A DNA stretch of 64,000 nt from contig NZ_QUSX01000001.1 in NCBI RefSeq assembly GCF_003933245.1, positions 620,001 to 684,000 of the forward strand. Reading direction: 5' to 3'. Position 1 is the first letter of the stretch. Every line of letters starts with the position of its first letter. Of the stretch, positions 18,892 to 26,811 are shown one piece after another. The stretch comes from Maribacter algicola. GTDB lineage: Bacteria; Bacteroidota; Bacteroidia; Flavobacteriales; Flavobacteriaceae. A program made the translations under genes and the position numbers. Under the pieces are notes generated by a model, which did not search any database, was not told where the DNA came from, and saw only the letters and a program-made list of their open reading frames with translations.

Positions 18892-19596
18892 ATGCTTCTT
18901 TCTGCCCTCATATTGGGTTTTATGGGAAGTCTTCACTGCGTAGGCATGTGCGGACCCATAGCCTTTATGCTGCCGGTGGACCATAAAAACAATCTTAAAA
19001 AGTTTGGCCAGATCAGCCTGTATCACATAGGTAGACTATTAGCCTATGGTATCATCGGACTGGTTTTTGGGCTATTGGGGAAAGGGCTGTATGTCTTTGG
19101 AATGCAGCAAAGACTGTCCATTGCCGTTGGTATTGTAATGATTCTGTTGGTACTGATTCCTGCCAAAACCTTAAACAGATTTCAATTGGGACGCCCGGTA
19201 TATAGGGCCATATCAAAAATAAAAAGCAGATTGGGCCAAGAGTTCAAAAAGAAATCGGCCGACACCTTTTTGACCATTGGATTCCTAAACGGTTTTCTTC
19301 CCTGTGGCTTGGTCTATATGGCATTGTTCGGGGCCATAGCCATGGGCGAGGTCGCCCAGGGCAGCCTTTACATGGTGCTTTTTGGACTGGGCACAGTTCC
19401 CCTAATGACCACGGCCGTTTATTTTAGTGCATTTTTGAAAGGAAACGCAAAGAAACGCATCCAGAAACTAATTCCCGTTTTTGTGGTCCTTATGGGAACA
19501 CTTTTCATATTACGCGGTCTTGGCTTGGGAATCCCTTACATCTCCCCAAAACCGGTTACCCAAATGGTATCGGCAGAAATGGAATGTCATCCATGA
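18892..19596 (+). CDS. SafE/UreH-type membrane protein linked to cbb3 assembly
   Basis: A 234-residue polytopic membrane protein of the family often annotated as sulphite exporter TauE/SafE or cytochrome biogenesis protein. It opens with GFMGSLHCVGMCGPIAFML, a helix with two Cys, and has a second Cys helix GFLNGFLPCGLVYMALFGA. These resemble the paired Cys of DsbD-like metal or electron carriers. Position directly after ccoH points to copper handling for the oxidase. The C terminus ends in MECHP, a possible metal-binding tail. Confidence 0.8.
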   Translation: MLLSALILGFMGSLHCVGMCGPIAFMLPVDHKNNLKKFGQISLYHIGRLLAYGIIGLVFGLLGKGLYVFGMQQRLSIAVGIVMILLVLIPAKTLNRFQLGRPVYRAISKIKSRLGQEFKKKSADTFLTIGFLNGFLPCGLVYMALFGAIAMGEVAQGSLYMVLFGLGTVPLMTTAVYFSAFLKGNAKKRIQKLIPVFVVLMGTLFILRGLGLGIPYISPKPVTQMVSAEMECHP

Positions 19597-19606
19597 TATA
19601 ATTCTA

Positions 19607-20095
19607 ATGAAGAAACTATCCAACGATATTGTCCTTAGGCCACGGTTTCAGCTCGAAATTTTGGGAAACAGGGAGCAATTGTTGCGAAAGTTCATCGATT
19701 CAAAAAAAGCGCCCTTTCTGGTCAATTGCCTGGACAACCATATCTTCATAAAATACAACAAGGAGACCACCCATTTTGGCTCTCCCCAATTACACTTGGA
19801 AATAGATGCCTTGGACGATAGAACATCCAAAATCTATGGTTTTTTTGGTCCAAACCCAACCCTATGGACCTTTTTCATGTTTCTGCATTTTGTGGTAGCC
19901 ACCCTGTTCATTATTGTGGGTATTTGGGCCTATGTAAGTGCATCGCTCAACAAACCCTACGGACTTCAAGTTGGGTTTATGGTCTTATTGGTGGTCGTTT
20001 GGTTCGCACTCTATACCTTTGGGCAACTGGGTAAAAGAAAAGGCAAGCCCCAAATACAGGAACTTTACGCCTTTATGATGGAAACTTTGGGGTAG
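19607..20095 (+). CDS. Two-helix membrane protein at the end of the cco cluster, function unknown
   Basis: A 162-residue protein: a polar domain (1-85) followed by two membrane helices (about 90-112 and 122-142). The ATG at 19607 is chosen, 10 bp after the previous stop; an open frame that begins at 19481 lies inside the previous gene. Not recognised as a named family. A role in oxidase assembly is only inferred from its place in the operon. Confidence 0.7.
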   Translation: MKKLSNDIVLRPRFQLEILGNREQLLRKFIDSKKAPFLVNCLDNHIFIKYNKETTHFGSPQLHLEIDALDDRTSKIYGFFGPNPTLWTFFMFLHFVVATLFIIVGIWAYVSASLNKPYGLQVGFMVLLVVVWFALYTFGQLGKRKGKPQIQELYAFMMETLG

Positions 20096-20133
20096 TTGCA
20101 ACCCTTTTCCATTGAAATGTGTATTTTACTAGT

Positions 20134-20529
20134 ATGAGCGATAAGCCGGAAATCAAGACCCGAAAAGACATAGCACTCCTTGTAAACACTTTTTACGAAA
20201 AAGTGCGGAAAGAGAACACCTTAGGACCCATTTTCAATGGAATTATTTCCGATTGGGATGCCCATTTTGAAATTTTGACGGATTTCTGGGAATCCCAATT
20301 GTTCCTAAAAAGAAAATATACCGGTGACCCGATAAAGGCCCACATTAAGACCGATGATTACATGGGGAACACCATGTCCATGGAGCACTTTGGCATTTGG
20401 CTAAACCTTTGGTTCGCCACGATAGACGAACTATTTTCCGGGGAAACGGCATGGATCGCAAAGAACAGGGCAAGGAAAATGAACACCATGCTCTTTATGA
20501 AAATTTTTGAACATCGTACCGCCAAATAG
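20134..20529 (+). CDS. Group 3 truncated haemoglobin
   Basis: Small cytosolic globin of 131 residues. The Phe-Tyr pair in LVNTFYEKV (helix B), the WESQLF segment, the likely proximal His in PIKAHIKTDD and the run MEHFGIWLNLWFATIDELF followed by AxxAKNRARKM fit truncated globins of group 3 (trHbP). The ATG at 20134 gives the normal length; a GTG five codons upstream is less likely. It follows the cco genes by 38 bp on the same strand. Members bind oxygen or nitric oxide; a role in oxygen delivery or NO relief next to a cbb3 oxidase is inferred. Confidence 0.82.
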   Translation: MSDKPEIKTRKDIALLVNTFYEKVRKENTLGPIFNGIISDWDAHFEILTDFWESQLFLKRKYTGDPIKAHIKTDDYMGNTMSMEHFGIWLNLWFATIDELFSGETAWIAKNRARKMNTMLFMKIFEHRTAK

Positions 20530-20620
20530 ACAGACGGCTCGTTTTCCCTAGGATTTATCGTTCAAAAATTCCTATTTTTAAAACCGACGAATTCAAGTAA
20601 AAGCCAAGCCCGTTTTGATT

Positions 20621-22012
20621 ATGAGCAAGAAAAACTCCCGAAGGTCCTTTCTAAAAAAGGCGACCTTGACATCCGCAGCCGTAACTTCCAGTCCGTTTCT
20701 ATTGGCCGCAAGCTTCGAAGAAAAACTGATTCTTAGCAGACACTATACAGCGCATTCCTTTTCGGCAAACGACCAAATAAACCTCGCCCTGATTGGAACA
20801 GGTATCCAAGGAATTTATGATACGCAGACGGCACTAAAAGTAGACGGTGTCCAATTGGTTGCCGCCTGTGACCTGTACGCAGGCCGATTGGAAAGGGCTA
20901 AGGAACTTTGGGGAGCATCCATCTACACCACTAGGGATTATAGGGATATATTGAACAGAAAGGACATAGATGCGGTAATCATTGCGACACCGGACCACTG
21001 GCATCAAAAAATTACGATCGATGCCCTAAAAGCCGGTAAGCATGTGTACTGCGAGAAACCCATGGTGCAAAAACCTGAAGAAGGCCAGGCCATTATCAAC
21101 GCTCAAAAAGAAAGCGGCAAAATATGCCAAATTGGGAGTCAGGGTATGTCTTCATTGGGCAATGAAAAAGCAAAAAAACTCTATGAGGAAGGTGCCATTG
21201 GAGATTTGGTCATGTTGGATATGTATAACGACCGATATTCCGCCGAAGGCGCATGGCAATATCCCATCCCTCCGGATGCCGATACAAAAACCGTTGATTT
21301 CGATACCTTTCTAGGAAAAGCGCCCAAAGTTCCTTTTGAGCCCAAACGCTTTTTCAGGTGGCGAAACTACAGGGACTACGGGACCGGAGTTGCGGGTGAT
21401 CTTTTCGTACATGCCTTTTCAACCTTAAACCACGTAATTAGTTCCATGGGGCCTAACCGTGCCCTGGCAACCGGCGGACTCCGTTATTGGAAGGATGGCC
21501 GGGATGTACCCGATGTTTCCATTACCTTATACGATTATCCTCAAACCGATACGCATGCCGCCTTTAATGCGGCCTTTAGGATCAATTTCATCGCCGGTAG
21601 TGGCGGTGGTGGGGGCTTTAAGCTAATCGGTACCGAGGGGGAAATGGAAGTGGGTCAAAATTCGGTGACCGTAAGACGTTCCAAACTGAGTATGATACCC
21701 CATGGATACTCCATGGTTTCGTTTACCGAGGAAATGCAGGAAAAGATCAGGGCCGGTTATGACCTGGAAACCTTGGAACCTAGGTCTTCTTCCTTAAGTA
21801 CGGGCACAACCACTTGGGAGGCGGAACGAGATTATAAAGGAGGCCACTATGATCATTTCAACAATTTCTTTACGGCCATTAGGAACAAGGGTTCCGTAAT
21901 CCAAGATCCAACCTTTGGATTAAGGGCCGCTGGTGCCGCGCTCTTGGCGAATGACAGTTATTACAAACAGCAACCCGTGAACTGGGATCCCGTAAAAATG
22001 AAGCTCATATAA
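20621..22012 (+). CDS. Gfo/Idh/MocA-family oxidoreductase with Tat signal
   Basis: A 463-residue NAD(P)-dependent oxidoreductase for export in folded form. The N terminus carries a twin-arginine motif (NSRRSFLKK) and a hydrophobic stretch. The Rossmann fold begins near residue 50 with ALIGTGIQG, and the family motif HVYCEKPM is near residue 144. The C-terminal half is the usual alpha/beta domain with a glycine-rich loop GSGGGGGF. The likely substrate is a sugar or sugar alcohol. ATG at 20621 chosen; a TTG two codons earlier is possible. No clear partner gene next to it. Confidence 0.85.
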   Translation: MSKKNSRRSFLKKATLTSAAVTSSPFLLAASFEEKLILSRHYTAHSFSANDQINLALIGTGIQGIYDTQTALKVDGVQLVAACDLYAGRLERAKELWGASIYTTRDYRDILNRKDIDAVIIATPDHWHQKITIDALKAGKHVYCEKPMVQKPEEGQAIINAQKESGKICQIGSQGMSSLGNEKAKKLYEEGAIGDLVMLDMYNDRYSAEGAWQYPIPPDADTKTVDFDTFLGKAPKVPFEPKRFFRWRNYRDYGTGVAGDLFVHAFSTLNHVISSMGPNRALATGGLRYWKDGRDVPDVSITLYDYPQTDTHAAFNAAFRINFIAGSGGGGGFKLIGTEGEMEVGQNSVTVRRSKLSMIPHGYSMVSFTEEMQEKIRAGYDLETLEPRSSSLSTGTTTWEAERDYKGGHYDHFNNFFTAIRNKGSVIQDPTFGLRAAGAALLANDSYYKQQPVNWDPVKMKLI

Positions 22013-22013
22013 A

Positions 22014-22037
22014 AAAAGGGTGCCTACGCACCCTTTT
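22014..22037. terminator. Bidirectional terminator between convergent genes
   Basis: Perfect 10-bp stem (AAAAGGGTGC / GCACCCTTTT) with a 4-base loop, 2 bp after the oxidoreductase stop. Seven T residues follow on the minus strand, so it should also end the hemN-usp transcript. Confidence 0.85.
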
Positions 22038-22071
22038 CAACCAACTAAAAACTGTGATTCCTTGCTTCTAA

Positions 22072-22893
22072 CTAAATCTTAAAGGTGACCACAGGTAGCG
22101 TTGCATGGTTAGCAATGTCCTCCCCTATGCTGCCCATAAAGAAATGGGAAAGTCCCTTTCTACCATGGGTGGGAACCCCGATCATATCGGCATTGCTCTC
22201 CATTCCAAAATTCAGTACGCCCCGTTCCACGTTATAATCGTTGTAGATGGCAATCAATAGTTCAAACCCGACTAGCTCGCAAAAGGATTTTATCCTCTTT
22301 TGTATTTCGGCGGTGCTTAAAAAATCGTCACCAGGGGTGTTGATATAGACCAATTTTAGTTCCGCCGAAAAGCTGTCGGCGATGTACTTGGCCCGTTGTA
22401 GGGCATGGATATTTTCATTTTTGAGATCACAGGCAAAAACGATCTGCTTCGGATTAAAATCGGATATTTTGGATTTGATGACCAAAACGGGGATATCAGA
22501 ATTTCTAACCACTTTTTCCGTATTGGAACCTACGAACATTTCCTTGAGTCCGTCCGCACCTTGGCTGCCCATCACGATCAAATCCACATCGTTCTCCTCG
22601 GCAACTTCGCTGATTTCACCAAAGACCTTGTAGTGCTTTATTATCGGCTCAACCTTGACACCTTTCAAATACGGTTTGTCCAAGAATTCATTCAATCGCT
22701 TTTCGGCCAATTTTATCAAGAAAACAGTCTGTTCCGGGTGGAAACCTTCGGTGGAGGTAAGCATTGCCTGATTCAATTCCAGCATGTGCAGCACGTACAG
22801 CGTGGCATTGTGTTTTTTGGCTATGGAAGCCGCTACCTCAAAGGCATACTCGGATATTTCCGAAAAATCTATAGGGACAATGATACTTTTCAT
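22072..22893 (-). CDS. Universal stress protein with two Usp domains
   Basis: A 273-residue protein of two Usp domains. The first starts MKSIIVPIDFSEISEYAFEVA and holds GSQGADGLKEMFVGSNTEKV; the second ends with GVPTHGRKGLSHFFMGSIGEDI, an intact nucleotide-binding loop. The ATG at 22893 is chosen, since the eight residues upstream do not belong to the family. It lies 24 bp downstream of hemN on the same strand and should be expressed from the hemN promoter. Confidence 0.9.
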   Translation of the reverse strand: MKSIIVPIDFSEISEYAFEVAASIAKKHNATLYVLHMLELNQAMLTSTEGFHPEQTVFLIKLAEKRLNEFLDKPYLKGVKVEPIIKHYKVFGEISEVAEENDVDLIVMGSQGADGLKEMFVGSNTEKVVRNSDIPVLVIKSKISDFNPKQIVFACDLKNENIHALQRAKYIADSFSAELKLVYINTPGDDFLSTAEIQKRIKSFCELVGFELLIAIYNDYNVERGVLNFGMESNADMIGVPTHGRKGLSHFFMGSIGEDIANHATLPVVTFKI

Positions 22894-22917
22894 TTTTACA
22901 AGATTTAGGTTAAACAA

Positions 22918-24279
22918 TCAAATGGTCATGGAGAACAATCGGGTCTCCGGTGTTTTTTCGTGCAATTTCAAATCGAACGCCATACATATATTTCGAACAA
23001 ATGGGCGTCCCTTTTCAGTGACCCGCAATTGATATTGGGTCATTTCTAGAAGTCCGTCGTCCTGCATCTCCTTCAACCTGTCCATCACCACAGGTAATTC
23101 CTTGAACTGCATGGGTTCCCCGAACCAGAGCGTCTCCAATTGGCACATTAGATTTAGAATATGCTTTCTGATAATGATATCCTCATCGGTTAAAATATGG
23201 CCTCTAAAAATGGGTATGATATTATTCTCCACCAAGTGCTGATATTCCTCTAAACTCTTGACATTCTGGGCAAAACCGTACCAACTATCGCTAATACTGG
23301 AGGCTCCCAGACCTACCATCAATTGTGTCTTGGAAGCGGTGTACCCCATAAAGTTCCGGTGCAGTTTGCCATTTTTCATGGATCGATAAAGACTGTCCGT
23401 ATCCAAGGCGAAATGATCCATCCCTATTTCCGTATATCCTGCCTTTGCCAGTTCCAGTTTCCCTACTTCGTACTGTGTACGCTTTTCCTCGGCGGACGGC
23501 AGATCGGAATCCTTATAACCACGCTGACCATTTCCCTTGAGCCAAGGCACATGAGCATAACTATAAAAGGCCAATCTATCTGGCTGTAAGATTTTCGTTT
23601 TTTCTATGGTTTCGAGTACGTGTTCCAAGGTTTGGTGCGGTAACCCAAAAATGATATCGTGACCGATGGAGGTATACCCAATTTCCCTAGCCCAATCCGT
23701 AACGTTCTTCACGTTTTCAAAAGATTGCACCCGGTGGATGGCCTTTTGAACGGTCTCGTTGTAATCCTGTACGCCATAACTCACACGTCTAAACTCAACA
23801 TCGTAAAGCGCCTGCAGGTGCTCCTTGGTCGTGTTGTTGGGATGGCCCTCAAAACTAAATTCGTAATCCTCCGCCTTATCGGCCCTTCTAAAAAAACCGT
23901 TGATAAGCATCTGCAGGTTTTCCGGACTAAAAAATGTAGGGGTACCGCCACCTAAATGAAGTTCTTTGATTTTAGGCCGTTCGTCAAACAACTCAAGATA
24001 TAAGGACCATTCTTTCAATAAAGTCCTTATGTAAGGTACCTCAACTTCATGTCTTTTGGTGATACGCTTATGACACCCGCAAAATGTACACATACTCTCA
24101 CAAAAGGGAAGATGTATGTATAGACTTATGCCTTCCTTGGAATTCGATTCGGAAAAACTCTGTTTTACGGTCGCTTCCCATTTTTTGCCGGAAAACGAAT
24201 GAATATCCCAAAAAGGGACCGTTGGGTAACTGGTATACCTTGGACCCGGAATATTATATTTATGAATAAGATTGCACAT
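22918..24279 (-). CDS. hemN: Oxygen-independent coproporphyrinogen III dehydrogenase
   Basis: Radical SAM enzyme of 453 residues that converts coproporphyrinogen III to protoporphyrinogen IX without oxygen, for haem synthesis. Residues 54-69 read YIHLPFCESMCTFCGC, with the cluster ligands Cys60, Cys64 and Cys67, the HemN form. GGGTPTFF (about 111-118) and the C-terminal HemN domain are present, and the N terminus has the GPRYTSYPT substrate motif. The promoter carries the Fnr-like operator, which fits the need for this enzyme in low oxygen and for the haem-rich oxidase. Confidence 0.95.
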   Translation of the reverse strand: MCNLIHKYNIPGPRYTSYPTVPFWDIHSFSGKKWEATVKQSFSESNSKEGISLYIHLPFCESMCTFCGCHKRITKRHEVEVPYIRTLLKEWSLYLELFDERPKIKELHLGGGTPTFFSPENLQMLINGFFRRADKAEDYEFSFEGHPNNTTKEHLQALYDVEFRRVSYGVQDYNETVQKAIHRVQSFENVKNVTDWAREIGYTSIGHDIIFGLPHQTLEHVLETIEKTKILQPDRLAFYSYAHVPWLKGNGQRGYKDSDLPSAEEKRTQYEVGKLELAKAGYTEIGMDHFALDTDSLYRSMKNGKLHRNFMGYTASKTQLMVGLGASSISDSWYGFAQNVKSLEEYQHLVENNIIPIFRGHILTDEDIIIRKHILNLMCQLETLWFGEPMQFKELPVVMDRLKEMQDDGLLEMTQYQLRVTEKGRPFVRNICMAFDLKLHEKTPETRLFSMTI

Positions 24280-24298
24280 AGTTGGTTTGAATATGGTA

Positions 24299-24306
24299 CA
24301 AAGCTA
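24299..24306 (-). promoter_or_regulatory. -7 promoter element of hemN
   Basis: TAGCTTTG, a full match to TAnnTTTG. First T of TTTG at 24302, 33.5 bp from the operator centre at 24335.5; 20 bp before the hemN start codon. Confidence 0.7.
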
Positions 24307-24328
24307 CTCCTTGTGCCTCCCAAAAAAT

Positions 24329-24342
24329 ATGATAATTGTCAG
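24329..24342 (-). promoter_or_regulatory. Fnr-like operator upstream of hemN
   Basis: Reads CTGACAATTATCAT towards hemN. Same orientation, sequence pattern and distance to the -7 element as at the oxidase promoters. Confidence 0.8.
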
Positions 24343-24478
24343 TTTGGAATACCCATCTTGGACAATAAGCATACTTTGGAAGAAAAAAGTAACTTCATGG
24401 GGAATCCTACACTGTTTGCCTATTCTTCACCGCTAATTTCATCACAATCCTTATTTTTGGATATTAAAATTTAAAATC

Positions 24479-25354
24479 ATGACATTACTTTTAATGGCCG
24501 CAGGTAGCGGAAGTAGATATGGAAAACTGAAACAGTTCGATGATTTGGGACCCGAGGGGGAATTCTTGATGGAGTTTGCCATCTACGATGCACTACAGAA
24601 CAATTTTGAACAAATAGTGGTCATCACCAAAAAAGAAAATGTTTCCTTTTTGGAGGAATATTTAAACGAAAGATTACCAAAAAACATTAAAATAAATGTA
24701 CTGGCCCAAGAATTGACGGATCTGCCCGATGGTGTAGATTATAAGGGCGATCGTCAAAAACCTTGGGGAACCGCGCACGCGGTATGGACGGCCAGAAATG
24801 TCATTGACGGACCTTTTGTGGTCTTGAATGCGGATGATTATTACGGACAGGCCGTTTATAAAAAGGCTGCCGATTTTATAAAATCAAATAACGAAGCCTA
24901 TGCCCTTCTAGGGTATACGCTAAAAGATACGCTATCCGAACATGGCTCCGTATCCCGAGGTGTTTGTAAGGTAGCGGGAGATAACCTGGTATCCGTAAAC
25001 GAACGATTAAAACTGGTCCAACAGGGCGACAAAATCGTGGATGAGGATACCGGACTCAAATTTACGGGCGACGAACAAGCCAGTATGAATTTCTGGGTTT
25101 GTAGGCCTTCCATTTTTGACAAGATAGATGCTGAATTGAAGGTATTCCTACAGGACGAGAAAAAAATCGCATCCAGCGAGCTGTATCTTCCTTTTATGAT
25201 CCAGGAAATGCTACAGGCCAACGAAGTGGAGGTAAAATGTATTCCATCTGGTGCGGAATGGTTTGGGGTTACTTATGCCAGTGATCGGGAAAAGGCTGTG
25301 GAGAACCTGCAGTCCAAGACCGACGAAGGACTTTACAAAACACCTTTGTGGTAG
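24479..25354 (+). CDS. Sugar-phosphate nucleotidyltransferase-like protein
   Basis: A 291-residue GT-A-like nucleotidyltransferase. The N terminus LLMAAGSGSRYGKLKQFDDLGP is a variant of the GxGxR nucleotide loop with a following Lys, and the metal-binding Asp is in VLNADDYYG near residue 120. The substrate cannot be read from sequence; a nucleoside diphosphate sugar product is likely. Its promoter region is shared with divergent hemN; a strong terminator follows. Confidence 0.75.
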   Translation: MTLLLMAAGSGSRYGKLKQFDDLGPEGEFLMEFAIYDALQNNFEQIVVITKKENVSFLEEYLNERLPKNIKINVLAQELTDLPDGVDYKGDRQKPWGTAHAVWTARNVIDGPFVVLNADDYYGQAVYKKAADFIKSNNEAYALLGYTLKDTLSEHGSVSRGVCKVAGDNLVSVNERLKLVQQGDKIVDEDTGLKFTGDEQASMNFWVCRPSIFDKIDAELKVFLQDEKKIASSELYLPFMIQEMLQANEVEVKCIPSGAEWFGVTYASDREKAVENLQSKTDEGLYKTPLW

Positions 25355-25371
25355 AAAACTCCTAAAAAATT

Positions 25372-25405
25372 AAAAAGGCCGGTAGTTGTTGCTACCGGCC
25401 TTTTT
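25372..25405. terminator. Terminator after the nucleotidyltransferase gene
   Basis: 14-bp perfect stem from AAAAAGGCCGGTAG, a 6-base loop and CTACCGGCCTTTTT, then further T. It starts 17 bp after the stop. Confidence 0.9.
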
Positions 25406-25437
25406 TGTGTTTTAAAGATTACCAAAAGGGTTGAAAC

Positions 25438-25517
25438 TAAAAAGAGTCTGGCTTTTTTTAACCAGACTCTTTTACGAGAACACTATATGAAAATGAAAAA
25501 TTATTTACTGCTTTATT
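25438..25517 (-). ncRNA. Candidate small RNA of about 80 nt
   Basis: On the minus strand a -33-like TTG (25551-25549), a 17-bp spacer and TACATTTA (25531-25524, TAnnTTTG with one change) form a plausible promoter. About 40 nt of AT-rich leader follows, then a 12-bp perfect hairpin (25440-25473) with a 10-base loop and five T residues: a factor-independent terminator. No open frame of note lies within it. The plus strand could encode a 26-residue peptide over the same bases, but without support. Start and end are approximate. Confidence 0.42.
25440..25473 (-). terminator. Hairpin with T run, possible end of the candidate small RNA
   Basis: AAAAGAGTCTGG pairs with CCAGACTCTTTT around a 10-base T-rich loop. 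On the minus strand it is followed by T residues. Confidence 0.7.
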
Positions 25518-25523
25518 ACGATG

Positions 25524-25551
25524 TAAATGTAGCAGCTTTCCTTGCGCTCAA
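25524..25551 (-). promoter_or_regulatory. Candidate promoter of the small RNA
   Basis: TTG at 25551-25549, 17-bp spacer, TACATTTA at 25531-25524, all on the minus strand. Confidence 0.4.
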
Positions 25552-25554
25552 GAA

Positions 25555-25586
25555 CTATTTGTTGTGAGTGGGGCGCTATTTGTTGT
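25555..25586. repeat. Pair of 11-bp direct repeats, 21-bp period
   Basis: CTATTTGTTGT occurs at 25555-25565 and again at 25576-25586, identical and separated by 10 bp. The pair lies just upstream of the candidate small RNA promoter, so it looks like a binding site for a dimer that contacts one face of the helix, as LytTR proteins do. Confidence 0.55.
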
Positions 25587-25937
25587 CAAACCTATTTAAA
25601 TTGTGGTTTGCCGAAATTTCTTTCATTCTTAGAAGCCTTTTACATCTGTAATTTTAAATGAACCATTGATAAATAGCTTAACGATCAAATAACTAAAAGA
25701 TAAGTTACACGTAACCGAAATAGCGCGTTAAAAAGTCAATTTTGTAATCAGGGATTTTTTATGGTGAACTATATACCTCGCTTAAAGGAAATATTCATTT
25801 AGGGATCTCATATTCTTTATTTTAACTCGTGAAAATAAGACTGAAACTTCTTACTACATTTTCCCCAAGTTTTGCAGTAAACTCACCCCTCAGTCTATCC
25901 CTCTCAAGAAAAAATCACCATCAATTCATCGACCCTT

Positions 25938-26798
25938 ATGAAAAAAAGACCTGTTGATATCGTGGTCATATCCGATGTGCATCTAGGCACTTATGGATGC
26001 CACGCCAACGAACTATTGCAATACCTCAAGTCAATTGCTCCAAAGGAAGTTATACTAAACGGTGACATTATTGACATCTGGCAGTTCAGTAAGCGCTACT
26101 GGCCCAAATCGCATATGAAGGTGGTCAAATATCTTATGGGCTGGATCGCAAAGGGCATCAAAGTACATTACATCACGGGCAACCATGATGAAATGCTTCG
26201 GAAATTTACAGGATTTCAAATGGGTTCGTTAAATATCGTCAATAAAGTGGTTTTGCCCGTTCACGGTAAAAAAGCATGGTTCTTTCATGGGGATGTATTT
26301 GATGTTACCATGCAGCATTCCAAGTGGGTCGCCAAACTTGGGGCCAAGGGCTATGACTTTTTGATTCTGTTGAACAGGGGCATTAATTTTATCAGCAAAC
26401 AATTGGGGCTCGGACCTATTTCCATGTCCAAAAAAATAAAGAACGGCGTAAAATCCGCAGTCAAATTCATCAATAACTTTGAAACGACGGCCTCTGAAAT
26501 AGCCATAGAAAATGGCTATGAATACGTTGTATGCGGACATATTCATCAACCCGAAATTCGTAAGATTTCTACGGATAAGGGAGAAGTAACCTACCTAAAT
26601 TCTGGGGATTGGATAGAAAACCTAACTGCGTTGGAATACAACCACGGTCAATGGGAGCTCTACTCCTTTTACAATGACAAGGGCATGCAAATTCAATTGG
26701 AGGATCCTCATGAGGACCATCCAGTCCTTGAAAGGGCCGAACTGTTCCAAAGCCTTTTGGACGAATTCAGGACAAGCGGATTGGTAAAACTGAAATAA
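25938..26798 (+). CDS. LpxH-like metallophosphatase
   Basis: A 286-residue calcineurin-type phosphoesterase. Metal ligands are visible in SDVHLG (Asp13, His15), LNGDIIDIW (Asp43), TGNHDE, HGDVFD and CGHIHQPEI. The motif order is that of UDP-2,3-diacylglucosamine diphosphatase and its relatives, which cleave a pyrophosphate in lipid A synthesis. True LpxH of this phylum is usually a shorter, separate gene, so the substrate may be another nucleotide-linked or phospholipid-linked compound. It starts a three-gene operon (13 bp to the next). Confidence 0.8.
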   Translation: MKKRPVDIVVISDVHLGTYGCHANELLQYLKSIAPKEVILNGDIIDIWQFSKRYWPKSHMKVVKYLMGWIAKGIKVHYITGNHDEMLRKFTGFQMGSLNIVNKVVLPVHGKKAWFFHGDVFDVTMQHSKWVAKLGAKGYDFLILLNRGINFISKQLGLGPISMSKKIKNGVKSAVKFINNFETTASEIAIENGYEYVVCGHIHQPEIRKISTDKGEVTYLNSGDWIENLTALEYNHGQWELYSFYNDKGMQIQLEDPHEDHPVLERAELFQSLLDEFRTSGLVKLK

Positions 26799-26811
26799 TA
26801 CGACAGAGTCT

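Larger units (their letters stand above)
25406..25937. other. 530-bp gene-poor region with a candidate small RNA
   Basis: No protein gene is supported. It holds a second hairpin, a candidate minus-strand small RNA and a pair of 21-bp-period direct repeats (listed separately), and a widely spaced 9-bp inverted repeat (GCGCTATTT at 25574-25582 and AAATAGCGC near 25719-25727). The remainder to the phosphatase gene is AT-rich and shows nothing clear. Confidence 0.5.

Noticed and set aside
25487..25567. A 26-codon open frame on the plus strand starting ATGAAAATG
   Set aside because: Very short, no homology known, and it is explained as the complement of the candidate small RNA and its promoter.
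25664..25700. TTGAT...ATCAA-like bases near 25669
   Set aside because: The half-sites are too far apart for a Crp/Fnr site and lack a matching -7 element.
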